Assembly: GCA_013696535.1 (NCBI GenBank)
Contig: JACCYI010000094.1
Coordinates: forward strand, 1 to 6,004
Direction of reading: 5' to 3'
Length of the DNA: 6,004 nucleotides
Origin: Solirubrobacterales bacterium
GTDB lineage: Bacteria > Actinomycetota > Thermoleophilia > Solirubrobacterales > Solirubrobacteraceae
The notes beneath the pieces are model-generated. The model was not told the DNA's origin. It was given only the letters and a program-made list of their open reading frames with translations, and searched no databases. Shown here piece after piece: positions 1 through 6,004 of this stretch. The position numbers were made by a program, and so were the translations under genes. The stretch's first letter is position 1, and every line of letters starts with the position of its first letter.

Positions 1-994
1 CCACCATGCAGCCCGGCACCCGGTCGATCGCCTCCCGGGCGCGGGCGGCGGCGGCGAGCGTGCAGTCGAGCAGCGCCTCGCCGTGGATGGCCAGCTGGCG
101 GCGCGCCGCGTCGAGCGAGGCGAGCAGCAGCGAGCTCGGCGACGTGCTGCGCAGAAGCCGGATGACGCGCGAGAGGCTCGCCGGGTCGATCCGGGCCGGA
201 CCCGTGGTGTTGCCGAGGTGGAGCATCGCGGACTGTGTGAGCGAGCCGACGATCTTGTGCGTGGAGGTGAGCACCGCGTCAGCGCCGAGCGCCAGGGCGC
301 TGGGCGGGAGCGCCGGGTGAAAGCCCAGATGCGGACCCCAGGACTGATCGACCACCAGTGCCGCCCCGGCCGCGTGGGCGACCTCGGCGCACTCGGCGAC
401 GTCGGCGGCCAACCCGTAGTAGGTCGGTGAGACGATGAAGGCCGCGCGAGCGTCCCCGGCTTCCCGCAGGGCGCCCGCGAGCGCCTCGGCCGTCACGCCG
501 TGGGCCATCCCGAGCTCGCCGTCGTACTCCGGGGCCACGTAGTGGGGAACGCCTCCCGAAAGCACCATCCCGTCGATCACCGACGCGTGCGAGTTGCGCT
601 GCACGACGGCACGGCCGCCGAGTGGCGTAAGCGCGAGGCAGAGTGCGTGGTTGCCCTGGGTGGCGCCGTTGGTCAGAAACCAGCTCCGCGCTGCGCCGTA
701 GGCTTCGGCGGCGAGCTGTTCGGCTCGCTCGTATGGGGTGGGCGAAGGCCCCAAGTCGATGCCTTCGATGTCCTGCGGGATGTCGAGGGCCAGCGCCGCG
801 GCGCCGATCGCCGAACGCAGCCCGGGGTCAGCGCCCGCGCCCGCCTTGTGGCCGGGAACGTGGAAGCGGGTGGAGCCGCGGAAGGCGTAGGCCACCACCG
901 CGTCCAGGTAGGGCGCCGTGGGCTGGTCGCGGGTCGGCGGGGCAGCGTCGCGGGGAGAGCCCGTCGCGTAGGGGTCGTGCGCTACCTGGCTCAT
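1..994 (-). CDS. Orn/Lys/Arg decarboxylase-family PLP enzyme (3' part missing)
   Basis: This is a fold-type-I PLP enzyme of the Orn/Lys/Arg decarboxylase major-domain family. 331 codons are visible; the C-terminus lies beyond the left edge. The start is ATG at 994, overlapping the prfB stop as ATGA. Visible landmarks are FHVPGHKAG (residues 44-52), TNGATQGN (108-115), the cofactor-stacking histidine in RNSHAS (H136), Asp216 expected to pair with the pyridine nitrogen, and the Schiff-base lysine K247 in STHKIVGSLTQS. There is no N-terminal flavodoxin-like wing domain, so it is the short, Bacillus SpeA/YaaO-like architecture, not the long E. coli type. Two family motifs differ: the usual DEAHG is DQSWG (216-220), and the region that usually reads LDDLH is IEGIDLGPSPTPY. 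Family members decarboxylate basic amino acids in the cytoplasm for polyamine synthesis, but these changes make the substrate uncertain, and an aminotransferase- or lyase-like activity is possible. Family is confident; substrate is not assigned. Confidence 0.88.
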   Translation of the reverse strand, partial: MSQVAHDPYATGSPRDAAPPTRDQPTAPYLDAVVAYAFRGSTRFHVPGHKAGAGADPGLRSAIGAAALALDIPQDIEGIDLGPSPTPYERAEQLAAEAYGAARSWFLTNGATQGNHALCLALTPLGGRAVVQRNSHASVIDGMVLSGGVPHYVAPEYDGELGMAHGVTAEALAGALREAGDARAAFIVSPTYYGLAADVAECAEVAHAAGAALVVDQSWGPHLGFHPALPPSALALGADAVLTSTHKIVGSLTQSAMLHLGNTTGPARIDPASLSRVIRLLRSTSPSSLLLASLDAARRQLAIHGEALLDCTLAAAARAREAIDRVPGCMV

Positions 995-2107
995 GCCGGC
1001 GCCCCGGCCGAGGCCAGCAGGTAGGGCCGTACGAACGGGTCGAGATCCCCGTCGAGCACCCGGTTGGCGTCCCCCACCTCGACGTTGGTGCGGTGGTCCT
1101 TGACCAGCGTGTACGGGTGCAGGACGTAGGAGCGGATCTGAGAGCCGAAGTTGACGTCCTGGGCCTCGCCGCGCTCCTTGGCGATCTCCTCGCGACGCCG
1201 GCGCTCCTCGAGCTCGGTGAGCTTTGACTCGAGCACCTTCATGGCGACGGCCTTGTTCTGCGTCTGGGATCGCTCGTTCTGGCACTGCACGACCAGGCCC
1301 GTCGGCTTGTGGGTGATGCGCACGGCCGAATCGGTCTTGTTGACGTGCTGGCCGCCTGCGCCCGAGGCGCGGTAGGTGTCGATCTGCAGATCGTCCTCGT
1401 CGATCTCCACCTCGCCGGCGCCCTCCACGACCGGAGAGACCTCAACCCCCGCGAAGGAGGTCTGGCGGCGGTTGGCCGAGTCAAAGGGCGAGAGCCGCAC
1501 GAGCCGGTGGACGCCCTTCTCCGCGCAATACAGGCCGTAGGCGTTCTCGCCCGCCACGCGGAAGGTGGCGGACTTCAGGCCGGCCTCCTCCCCGGCGGTG
1601 GCTTCGAGCAGCTCGACTGAGAAGCCGCGCCGCTCGGCCCATCGCATCTCCATGCGCAGGACCATCTCCGCCCAGTCCTGCGCGTCTGTGCCCCCTGCCC
1701 CGGCGTTGACGGCGACCAGCGCGTTTCCGTGGTCATAGCGGCCCGAGAACAGCCGCTCCTCTTCGAGCGCCTCGAGCCGCACCTCGACTGACGCGAAGGC
1801 GTCCTCCACTTCTCCCGCGAGGGATTCGTCCTCCTCGGCGAGCTCGACGAGTCCCTCGAGGTCGCCGACGTCCACTTCGAGGTAGCCGAAGGTGTCGAGC
1901 TTCCGAGTGGCCCTCGAGTGCTCAGAGCTCGTCTTCGAGGCGATTTCAGGGTCGTCCCAGAACCCGGGTTCTCCCATGGCCCCCTCGAGCTCGCTCAGAC
2001 GTATTCTCAGCCCAGCCGGGTCAAAGATAGTCCGAGAGGAGGGCGAGCTGCTCCCGGATCGCCGCGAGGCGCTGCGGCGTGGGCTGGGACGAGGCGGGAG
2101 TGACCAT
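991..2107 (-). CDS. prfB: Peptide chain release factor 2 (RF2), expressed through a programmed +1 frameshift
   Basis: RF2 recognises UGA and UAA in the ribosomal A site and triggers peptidyl-tRNA hydrolysis. The gene is read in two frames. A zero-frame leader begins at ATG 2107 and encodes 28 residues ending SDYL, followed by TGA at 2023-2021. After skipping one base, translation resumes with GAC at 2022 and runs to TGA at 993-991. The joined product is about 371 residues. In that numbering the stop-recognition tripeptide SPF is at 206-208 and the catalytic GGQ at 251-253, one residue from the E. coli positions (205-207, 250-252). Ala247 precedes the GGQ loop, as in most RF2s. The leader start is well fixed: an in-frame TAG lies at 2119-2117 and there is no other ATG, GTG or TTG before the slip. 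No Shine-Dalgarno is evident; the gene starts 17 bases after secA, so translational coupling is plausible. A start at ATG 1977 would remove 43 N-terminal residues and is rejected. Confidence 0.96.
2020..2035 (-). promoter_or_regulatory. RF2 autoregulatory +1 frameshift site (TAT CTT TGA C)
   Basis: On the minus strand the zero frame reads TAT CTT TGA C at 2029-2020. This is the same slip core as in E. coli prfB (CUU UGA C). The peptidyl tRNA-Leu on CUU can re-pair with UUU while the poorly recognised UGA waits for RF2, so low RF2 favours frameshifting and high RF2 gives termination. Downstream, the +1 frame is open and continues RF2 homology at once. The six bases at -9 to -4 relative to CTT are TCGGAC, where E. 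coli has AGGGGG, so the usual internal Shine-Dalgarno stimulator is essentially missing. The mechanism is established for the family; operation here is inferred. Confidence 0.93.
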
Positions 2108-2124
2108 CGCGTCAGGCTAGTGGG

Positions 2125-4974
2125 TCAGGCGCCGTGACATTTCTTGAATTTCTTGCCCGACCCGCACCAGCAGGGCTCGTTCCGCCCGAGCTGCTCGGCT
2201 TCCTCCACGCGCCGCTGCTGGACCACGCGGGTGGACGCCGGCTCGGGTTCATCCCCTTGCGCATAGAGGTCCGTTTCACTCGTGTAGGCGCTCGGTTGGT
2301 CGTCGAGCGTGCCGCCCGAGTAGGCGAGTGAAGCGCCGGCGGTTGCGTTGGAGGCCGACGGAATCGGGGCCGCGACCTCGGAGTCGCCGTTCTCCCCCTG
2401 CACGTCGACCTCGACGTTGTAGATCATGCGGGCGAAGTCCGCCCAGATCGAGTTCATGAGGTCCTGGAACAGCGTGTACGCCTCGTTCTTGTAGGCCACG
2501 AGCGGGTCGATCTGAGCGAAACCGCGCAGATGGATGCCCTCGCGCAGATAATCCATGTCGTAGAGGTGCTCGCGCCACTTCTGGTCGATGATCTGGAGCA
2601 GCAGGTAGCGCTCGAGTGCGCGCATGAGCTCCTCGCCGAGCTCCTCCTCGCGCTCCTCGTAGAGCTTCGCCGCGTCGGCTGCGAGCAGCCTCTTGAGCTC
2701 TTCGCGATCGAGCTGCTCGCGATCGAGGTCTCCGGGCGCGAAGTCCACCTCGAAGATCTGGTCGAGCTGGACCCACAGCCCGTCGAGGTCCCACTCCTCG
2801 AGGTAGTCGCCGGGCGTGTACTCCTCCACCAGGCGGTCGACGACCTCGCCGATCTGCTCGCGGGCGACGCCCCCCATGTCGCGGCCCTCGAGCACCTCGT
2901 CGCGATACTTGTAGACGACTTCGCGCTGCTGGTTCATGACGTCGTCGTACTCGAGCACGCGCTTGCGAATCAGGTAGTTCTGCTCCTCGACCTTCTTCTG
3001 GGCGCCTTCGATCTGCTTGGACAGCATCTTCGCCTCGATGGGCTCCTCGTTCCCCTCCTCGGTGACGGGGCCGAGGCGGTCCAGGATCCGGTAGATGCGG
3101 TCGCCCGCGAACAGGCGGACCAGGTCATCCTCGGCGGAGAGGAAGAATCGCGACTCACCAGGGTCGCCCTGACGCCCGGCGCGCCCGCGCAGCTGGTTGT
3201 CGATCCGTCGGGCCTCGTGGCGCTCGGTGCCGCAGATGAACAGGCCACCGGCGTCCAGCACGGTCTGACGGGCCTCCGCGACGCGCTCGTCGATGGCCGG
3301 CATGACCTGGGCGAAGCGCTCCTCGTAGTCTGGATCGCCCGGCTTGAGACCAAGCTTCGCCAGCTCGATGGCGGTCAGGTGCTCCGCGTTGCCGCCGAGC
3401 TTGATGTCGACGCCGCGACCCGCCATGTTCGTTGCGATCGTCACCGCGCCGGGACGGCCGGCTTCGGCGATCGTCTCGCCCTCGAGCTCGGCATACTCGG
3501 GCTTGGCGTTGAGCACCGCGTGCGGGATGCCGAGATCCTTCAAGCGGGTGCCGAGCATCTCTGAGACCTCCACGGAAACGGTGCCGACCAGGATGGGCTG
3601 GCCGTGCTCGTGGCGCTCGGAGATCTCGCGGACGAGGGCTCCCCACTTGCCCTCTTTGGTCTTGAAGACCTGGTCGTTCTCGTCACGGCGGATCATGGGT
3701 TGGTTCGTAGGAATCTGAACGACGGGGAGCTTGTAGATCTTCATGAACTCGGTGGCCTCGGTCAGAGCCGTGCCGGTCATGCCTGCGAGCTTCTCGTACA
3801 TCCGGAAGTAGTTCTGGAGGGTGATCGTGGCGAGGGTCTGGTTCTCCTCCTGGACCCGGACGCCCTCCTTGGCCTCCACGGCCTGATGCAGGCCCTCTGA
3901 CCAGCGCCGGCCGTCGAGGATGCGGCCCGTGAACTCGTCGATGATCTTGACCTCACCCTCCACCACCGCGTAGTCGACGTCTCGCTTGTAGAGCGATTCG
4001 GCCTTGAGCGCCTGGTGGAGGTGGTTGACCAGATTGCCGTTCTCGGCCTTGTAGAGGTGATCGATCCCCAGGAAGCGCTCGGCCTTCTCCACCCCCTGCT
4101 CGGTCACCGAGACGGTCTTGTGCTTCTCGTCGTACTCATAGTCGTAGTCGGCGACGAAGTCCTTCTTGGTCTTGGGGTCCATCCCCTCGGGCTTGGTGCC
4201 GGCGGCCAGGCGCGGTGCGAGCCGGGCGAAACGCTCGTACAGGTCAGCCGCCTGCTCGGGAGCGCCCGAGATGATCAGCGGCGTACGGGCCTCGTCGATG
4301 AGAATGTTGTCGACCTCGTCGACGATCCCGAAGGCGTGCGAGGTGAGTGGCTTGCCATCGCCGTCGTAACGCCCACCGTGCTGCACCTTCTCCTCGAGCG
4401 ACGTGGCCATGTTGTCGCGCAGATAGTCGAAGCCGAACTCCGAGTTGGTCCCATAGGTGATATCGGCGGCGTAGGCGGCGCGCTTCTCCTCGTAAGGCTG
4501 CATGTTCTGCAGGATCCCGAGTGAGAGGCCCATGAACGAGTAGATCGGGTTCATCCACTCGGCGTCGCGCCGCGCGAGGTAGTCGTTGACAGTGACGACG
4601 TGGACGCCGGTGGCGGGCAGAGCGTTGAGCACCACGGCCAGCGTCCCGGTCAGGGTCTTGCCCTCGCCCGTCTTCATCTCCGCGATCGCGCCGCCGTGCA
4701 ACACCATCCCGCCGATCAGCTGGACGTCGAAGTGCCGCATGCCGAGCGTTCGCCTGGAGACCTCGCGCACCACCGCGAAGGTCTCCTGCATCAGGTCGTC
4801 GAGCGCTTCACCGTTGCGCGCGCGCTCCCTGAGGGTGTCGGCCTGGGCTCGCAGCTCCGCGTCGTCGAGCAGCTCGAGCTCCGGCTCCCAGGCGTTGATC
4901 TTCTCGACGCGTTTGGAGTAGCTGCGGAACTGCTTTCCCTCGCCGAGGCGCAGGGCACGGTCCAGGATCGACAT
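2125..4974 (-). CDS. secA: Protein translocase ATPase SecA
   Basis: SecA is the cytosolic and membrane-associated ATPase that pushes unfolded preproteins through SecYEG. The frame encodes 949 residues, normal to slightly long for an actinobacterial SecA1. Domains in order: nucleotide-binding domain 1 with Walker A TGEGKTLT (102-109) and DEVD box (219-222, followed by NILIDEARTPLIISG); preprotein-binding domain within about 228-375; nucleotide-binding domain 2 with IATNMAGRG (513-521) and the arginine-finger region QLRGRAGRQGDPG (594-606); helical scaffold and wing; the two-helix finger around 800-835, where the tip has Phe819 in place of E. coli Tyr794; a variable acidic/Ser-rich linker (about 855-925); and a C-terminal SEC-C zinc motif with Cys935, Cys937, Cys946 and His947. 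The start at ATG 4974 gives the usual MSxLD N-terminus, and an in-frame TAG at 4989-4987 excludes a longer protein. No Shine-Dalgarno is seen. hpf lies 41 bases upstream and prfB 17 bases downstream. Confidence 0.98.
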   Translation of the reverse strand: MSILDRALRLGEGKQFRSYSKRVEKINAWEPELELLDDAELRAQADTLRERARNGEALDDLMQETFAVVREVSRRTLGMRHFDVQLIGGMVLHGGAIAEMKTGEGKTLTGTLAVVLNALPATGVHVVTVNDYLARRDAEWMNPIYSFMGLSLGILQNMQPYEEKRAAYAADITYGTNSEFGFDYLRDNMATSLEEKVQHGGRYDGDGKPLTSHAFGIVDEVDNILIDEARTPLIISGAPEQAADLYERFARLAPRLAAGTKPEGMDPKTKKDFVADYDYEYDEKHKTVSVTEQGVEKAERFLGIDHLYKAENGNLVNHLHQALKAESLYKRDVDYAVVEGEVKIIDEFTGRILDGRRWSEGLHQAVEAKEGVRVQEENQTLATITLQNYFRMYEKLAGMTGTALTEATEFMKIYKLPVVQIPTNQPMIRRDENDQVFKTKEGKWGALVREISERHEHGQPILVGTVSVEVSEMLGTRLKDLGIPHAVLNAKPEYAELEGETIAEAGRPGAVTIATNMAGRGVDIKLGGNAEHLTAIELAKLGLKPGDPDYEERFAQVMPAIDERVAEARQTVLDAGGLFICGTERHEARRIDNQLRGRAGRQGDPGESRFFLSAEDDLVRLFAGDRIYRILDRLGPVTEEGNEEPIEAKMLSKQIEGAQKKVEEQNYLIRKRVLEYDDVMNQQREVVYKYRDEVLEGRDMGGVAREQIGEVVDRLVEEYTPGDYLEEWDLDGLWVQLDQIFEVDFAPGDLDREQLDREELKRLLAADAAKLYEEREEELGEELMRALERYLLLQIIDQKWREHLYDMDYLREGIHLRGFAQIDPLVAYKNEAYTLFQDLMNSIWADFARMIYNVEVDVQGENGDSEVAAPIPSASNATAGASLAYSGGTLDDQPSAYTSETDLYAQGDEPEPASTRVVQQRRVEEAEQLGRNEPCWCGSGKKFKKCHGA

Positions 4975-4980
4975 GATCTG

Positions 4981-4986
4981 AGGGTA
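4981..4986 (-). promoter_or_regulatory. Possible -10 element for a leaderless secA transcript
   Basis: The minus strand reads TACCCT here, a TANNNT-type -10 hexamer, followed by exactly six bases (CAGATC) and the secA ATG. Such spacing would place the transcription start at or next to the A of ATG. Leaderless mRNAs are common in actinobacteria, and secA has no Shine-Dalgarno in the preceding 20 bases. The -35 region (about GTCCCC at 17 bases spacing) has no consensus, and a TANNNT match is easy to find by chance, so this is tentative. Confidence 0.22.
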
Positions 4987-5015
4987 CTAACCGATCCGGG
5001 CCGGGGGACGGCGCG

Positions 5016-5390
5016 CTAGGTCGCTCCGAGAGAGCCGCCGGGAGCCTCTTCGACGGGCACCGGCGGCGGTACGGCGGCGCGCGCCTCACGGCGGTTGCGC
5101 CGCTTGTCGCGGTGGCGCTTGACCTGCCGCGACATCTCCTCGGCGATGAGGTTGATCGAGTGCCCCATGTCACGCGACGCGTCGTGCGCCCGCAGGGTTA
5201 TGCCCTTGAGGTACAGAGTCGCCTCGGCCACCTGGGAGTCCGGAATCGCCGGATTGCGCTCCATGCACAGCTCGATCTCGAGGACCGCCAGCTCGCTCAC
5301 CTGCTTGTCGACCTTTGCGAAGCGCCGAAACACGAGCTCACGAAGCTCGTCGTTGACCGGAAGGTTGCGTCCCTTGACCTCAATGCGCAT
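5016..5390 (-). CDS. hpf: Ribosome hibernation promoting factor, short form (HPF/RaiA/YfiA family)
   Basis: The protein is 124 residues. Members of this family bind the decoding centre of the 30S subunit in stationary phase or stress, block mRNA and tRNA, and protect idle ribosomes. The N-terminal S30AE domain spans about residues 1-95: MRIEVKGRNLPV as first strand, a helix with ELRELVFRRFAKVDK, and the final helix HDASRDMGHSINLIAEEM, followed by a strongly basic tail KRHRDKRRNRR (91-101) and a Pro/Gly/Glu-rich end. The C-terminal dimerisation domain of long HPF is absent; the frame ends at TAG 5018-5016. The start at ATG 5390 is chosen over the upstream in-frame ATG at 5450 because a clear AGGAG sits four bases before it, homology begins here, and the upstream ATG overlaps the candidate promoter. 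It lies between comF and secA, as in related genomes, and probably leads the hpf-secA-prfB transcript. Whether it is HPF- or RaiA-like in action cannot be decided. Confidence 0.93.
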   Translation of the reverse strand: MRIEVKGRNLPVNDELRELVFRRFAKVDKQVSELAVLEIELCMERNPAIPDSQVAEATLYLKGITLRAHDASRDMGHSINLIAEEMSRQVKRHRDKRRNRREARAAVPPPVPVEEAPGGSLGAT

Positions 5391-5394
5391 GGGA

Positions 5395-5402
5395 CTCCTC
5401 TC
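5395..5402 (-). promoter_or_regulatory. Ribosome binding site of hpf
   Basis: The minus strand reads GAGAGGAG, then TCCC, then the ATG at 5390. It is the only strong Shine-Dalgarno seen before a gene start in this window, and it decides the start of hpf in favour of 5390 over 5450. Confidence 0.8.
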
Positions 5403-5428
5403 GTGCGGTGGGGAGGCTGTCGTTAAGG

Positions 5429-5457
5429 AGACTAAACCGAGCTCGGCCATTTGTGAA
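5429..5457 (-). promoter_or_regulatory. Candidate housekeeping promoter for hpf-secA-prfB
   Basis: In the comF-hpf gap the minus strand carries TTCACA (5457-5452; five of six bases of the TTGACA -35 consensus), a 17-base spacer, and TAGTCT (5434-5429; fits TANNNT). A start site near 5422 would leave a leader of roughly 32 bases containing the hpf Shine-Dalgarno. The spacer contains the 10-base perfect palindrome CCGAGCTCGG (5446-5437), which could be an operator, although GAGCTC is common in this DNA. The region is visibly richer in A+T than its surroundings. Prediction by eye only. Confidence 0.5.
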
Positions 5458-5468
5458 ATCGCTGCCGG

Positions 5469-6004
5469 TCACAGTGTGCGCGCGTACGTGATGACGTCTA
5501 CTCGCGCCACCCCGCCCGTCCGGAGAGCACGGGCGCACGCGTCGAGCGTGGCGCCCGTCGTGTGGACGTCGTCGACGACCACCGCGCGCGCCGGCGGGCT
5601 TCCGACCGCCTCGATCTGGAGGCGATCCGGTTGACGGCGCTGGGCACGCGTCGCACCCACCTGCCGTGTCGCCGCGCCACGACGGCGGAGGGACGGCACC
5701 ATGGGCAGATTCGTGCGCCGGCCCAGTGCCAACGCGAGGCGCGCAGCCTGGTCAAACCCTCGGGAGCGACGCCGGGCCGGGTGCAGCGGGACCGGCACGA
5801 GTACGACGCCCGAGACCAGCAAGCCCGGGGGAGCCGTCGCGGCAAGGTGAGCGGCCATGACGTCGGCGAGCGGCAGCATGCCCCCGAACTTCAGCGCGGC
5901 GACGAGCTGCTGCGCCGTTCCCTCGTAGGCGAGCGGCGCCCAGGCGAGCTCGAACGCCGCATGCCGAGCGGGACAGCGGCCCCCGGCGTGCGCCGGCAGT
6001 GCGC
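5469..6004 (-). CDS. ComF-family phosphoribosyltransferase-like protein (5' part missing)
   Basis: 178 codons up to TGA at 5471-5469 are visible; the frame is open to the right edge, so the N-terminus is missing. An internal ATG at 5879 is not the start, because family homology continues upstream of it. In visible numbering: AYEGTAQQLVAALKF (25-39), the VPVPLHPARRRSRGFDQA block (69-86) and the PRPP-binding loop VVVDDVHTTGAT (about 141-152), all typical of ComF/GntX. Members resemble type I phosphoribosyltransferases; ComFC is needed for DNA uptake in competent bacteria, but many carriers are not known to be competent and the reaction is unclear. The N-terminal zinc ribbon normally has a CxxC just before the AFxxA segment; here it reads CPAR (10-13), so the second cysteine is Arg. 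It lies 78 bases upstream of hpf, with a candidate promoter between them, so it need not share the hpf transcript. Confidence 0.9.
   Translation of the reverse strand, partial: ALPAHAGGRCPARHAAFELAWAPLAYEGTAQQLVAALKFGGMLPLADVMAAHLAATAPPGLLVSGVVLVPVPLHPARRRSRGFDQAARLALALGRRTNLPMVPSLRRRGAATRQVGATRAQRRQPDRLQIEAVGSPPARAVVVDDVHTTGATLDACARALRTGGVARVDVITYARTL

Noticed and set aside
500..1227. Two overlapping plus-strand open frames of 174 and 194 codons
   Set aside because: They lie opposite the decarboxylase-like gene and the end of prfB. Their Arg/Gly/Ala-rich translations have no recognisable domain.
991..1977. prfB read as a simple gene starting at ATG 1977
   Set aside because: RF2 homology continues upstream in the same frame to the CTTTGAC site, and the zero-frame leader supplies the rest of the N-terminus; a start at 1977 would leave RF2 43 residues short.
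2108..2124. The secA-prfB gap searched for a promoter or small RNA
   Set aside because: It is only 17 bases, with no -10-like hexamer or hairpin; read-through from secA is the simpler explanation.
2530..3564. A 344-codon open frame on the plus strand, opposite secA
   Set aside because: Its translation is a Leu/Val/Glu/Asp-rich string with no family motifs. Such long antisense frames arise from third-position G+C bias opposite a strongly conserved gene, and it lies wholly within secA.
4015..4524. A 169-codon plus-strand open frame with hydrophobic runs
   Set aside because: It is also antisense to secA; the apparent membrane-like stretches are the mirror of secA codons. No Shine-Dalgarno or homology is seen.
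5437..5446. The palindrome CCGAGCTCGG considered as a rho-independent terminator of comF
   Set aside because: A loop leaves only three base pairs of stem, and only TTT follows; this is not a terminator. No other intrinsic terminator was found in the gaps.
5391..5450. An extended hpf start at ATG 5450
   Set aside because: The 20 extra residues have no family similarity, there is no good Shine-Dalgarno before them, and the segment coincides with the candidate promoter; ATG 5390 has AGGAG at correct distance.

Overview
The window is a very G+C-rich stretch of bacterial chromosome in which every recognisable gene lies on the minus strand. In transcription order (right to left) it holds the 3' part of a ComF-family phosphoribosyltransferase gene (cut by the right edge), a short ribosome hibernation factor (hpf/raiA type), secA, prfB (peptide chain release factor 2) and the 5' part of a fold-type-I PLP enzyme of the Orn/Lys/Arg decarboxylase family (cut by the left edge). 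The block comF-hpf-secA-prfB resembles the order known from Bacillota and Actinomycetota. With the strong G+C bias and the protein flavour, this suggests a deep-branching actinobacterium (a Thermoleophilia / Solirubrobacterales-like lineage is my best guess). The taxonomic call is inference.

Layout: comF ends at 5469. A 78-base gap follows, holding a good candidate housekeeping promoter (TTCACA, 17-base spacer, TAGTCT) and a clear Shine-Dalgarno for hpf, which starts at 5390. hpf ends at 5016. After 41 bases secA starts at 4974, with no visible Shine-Dalgarno but a TANNNT hexamer placed as for a leaderless start. secA ends at 2125, and 17 bases later prfB starts at 2107. prfB is not the simple 328-codon frame that starts at 1977. 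It has a 28-codon zero-frame leader ending in CTT TGA C, the classical RF2 programmed +1 frameshift site, and joins to a 371-residue RF2. Its stop overlaps the start of the decarboxylase-like gene in an ATGA overlap. There is no gene-free stretch longer than 78 bases, and I see no tRNA, rRNA, CRISPR, insertion sequence or repeat array.

Functionally this is a growth and translation housekeeping cluster: ribosome hibernation (HPF), protein export (SecA), and UGA/UAA termination with autoregulation (RF2). They probably form one transcript that continues into the PLP enzyme. I do not see a new multi-gene system. The points most worth a second look are the RF2 recoding site, which lacks the strong upstream Shine-Dalgarno stimulator of the E. 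coli site; the short HPF without a dimerisation domain; and the non-canonical active-site sequence of the decarboxylase-like protein.
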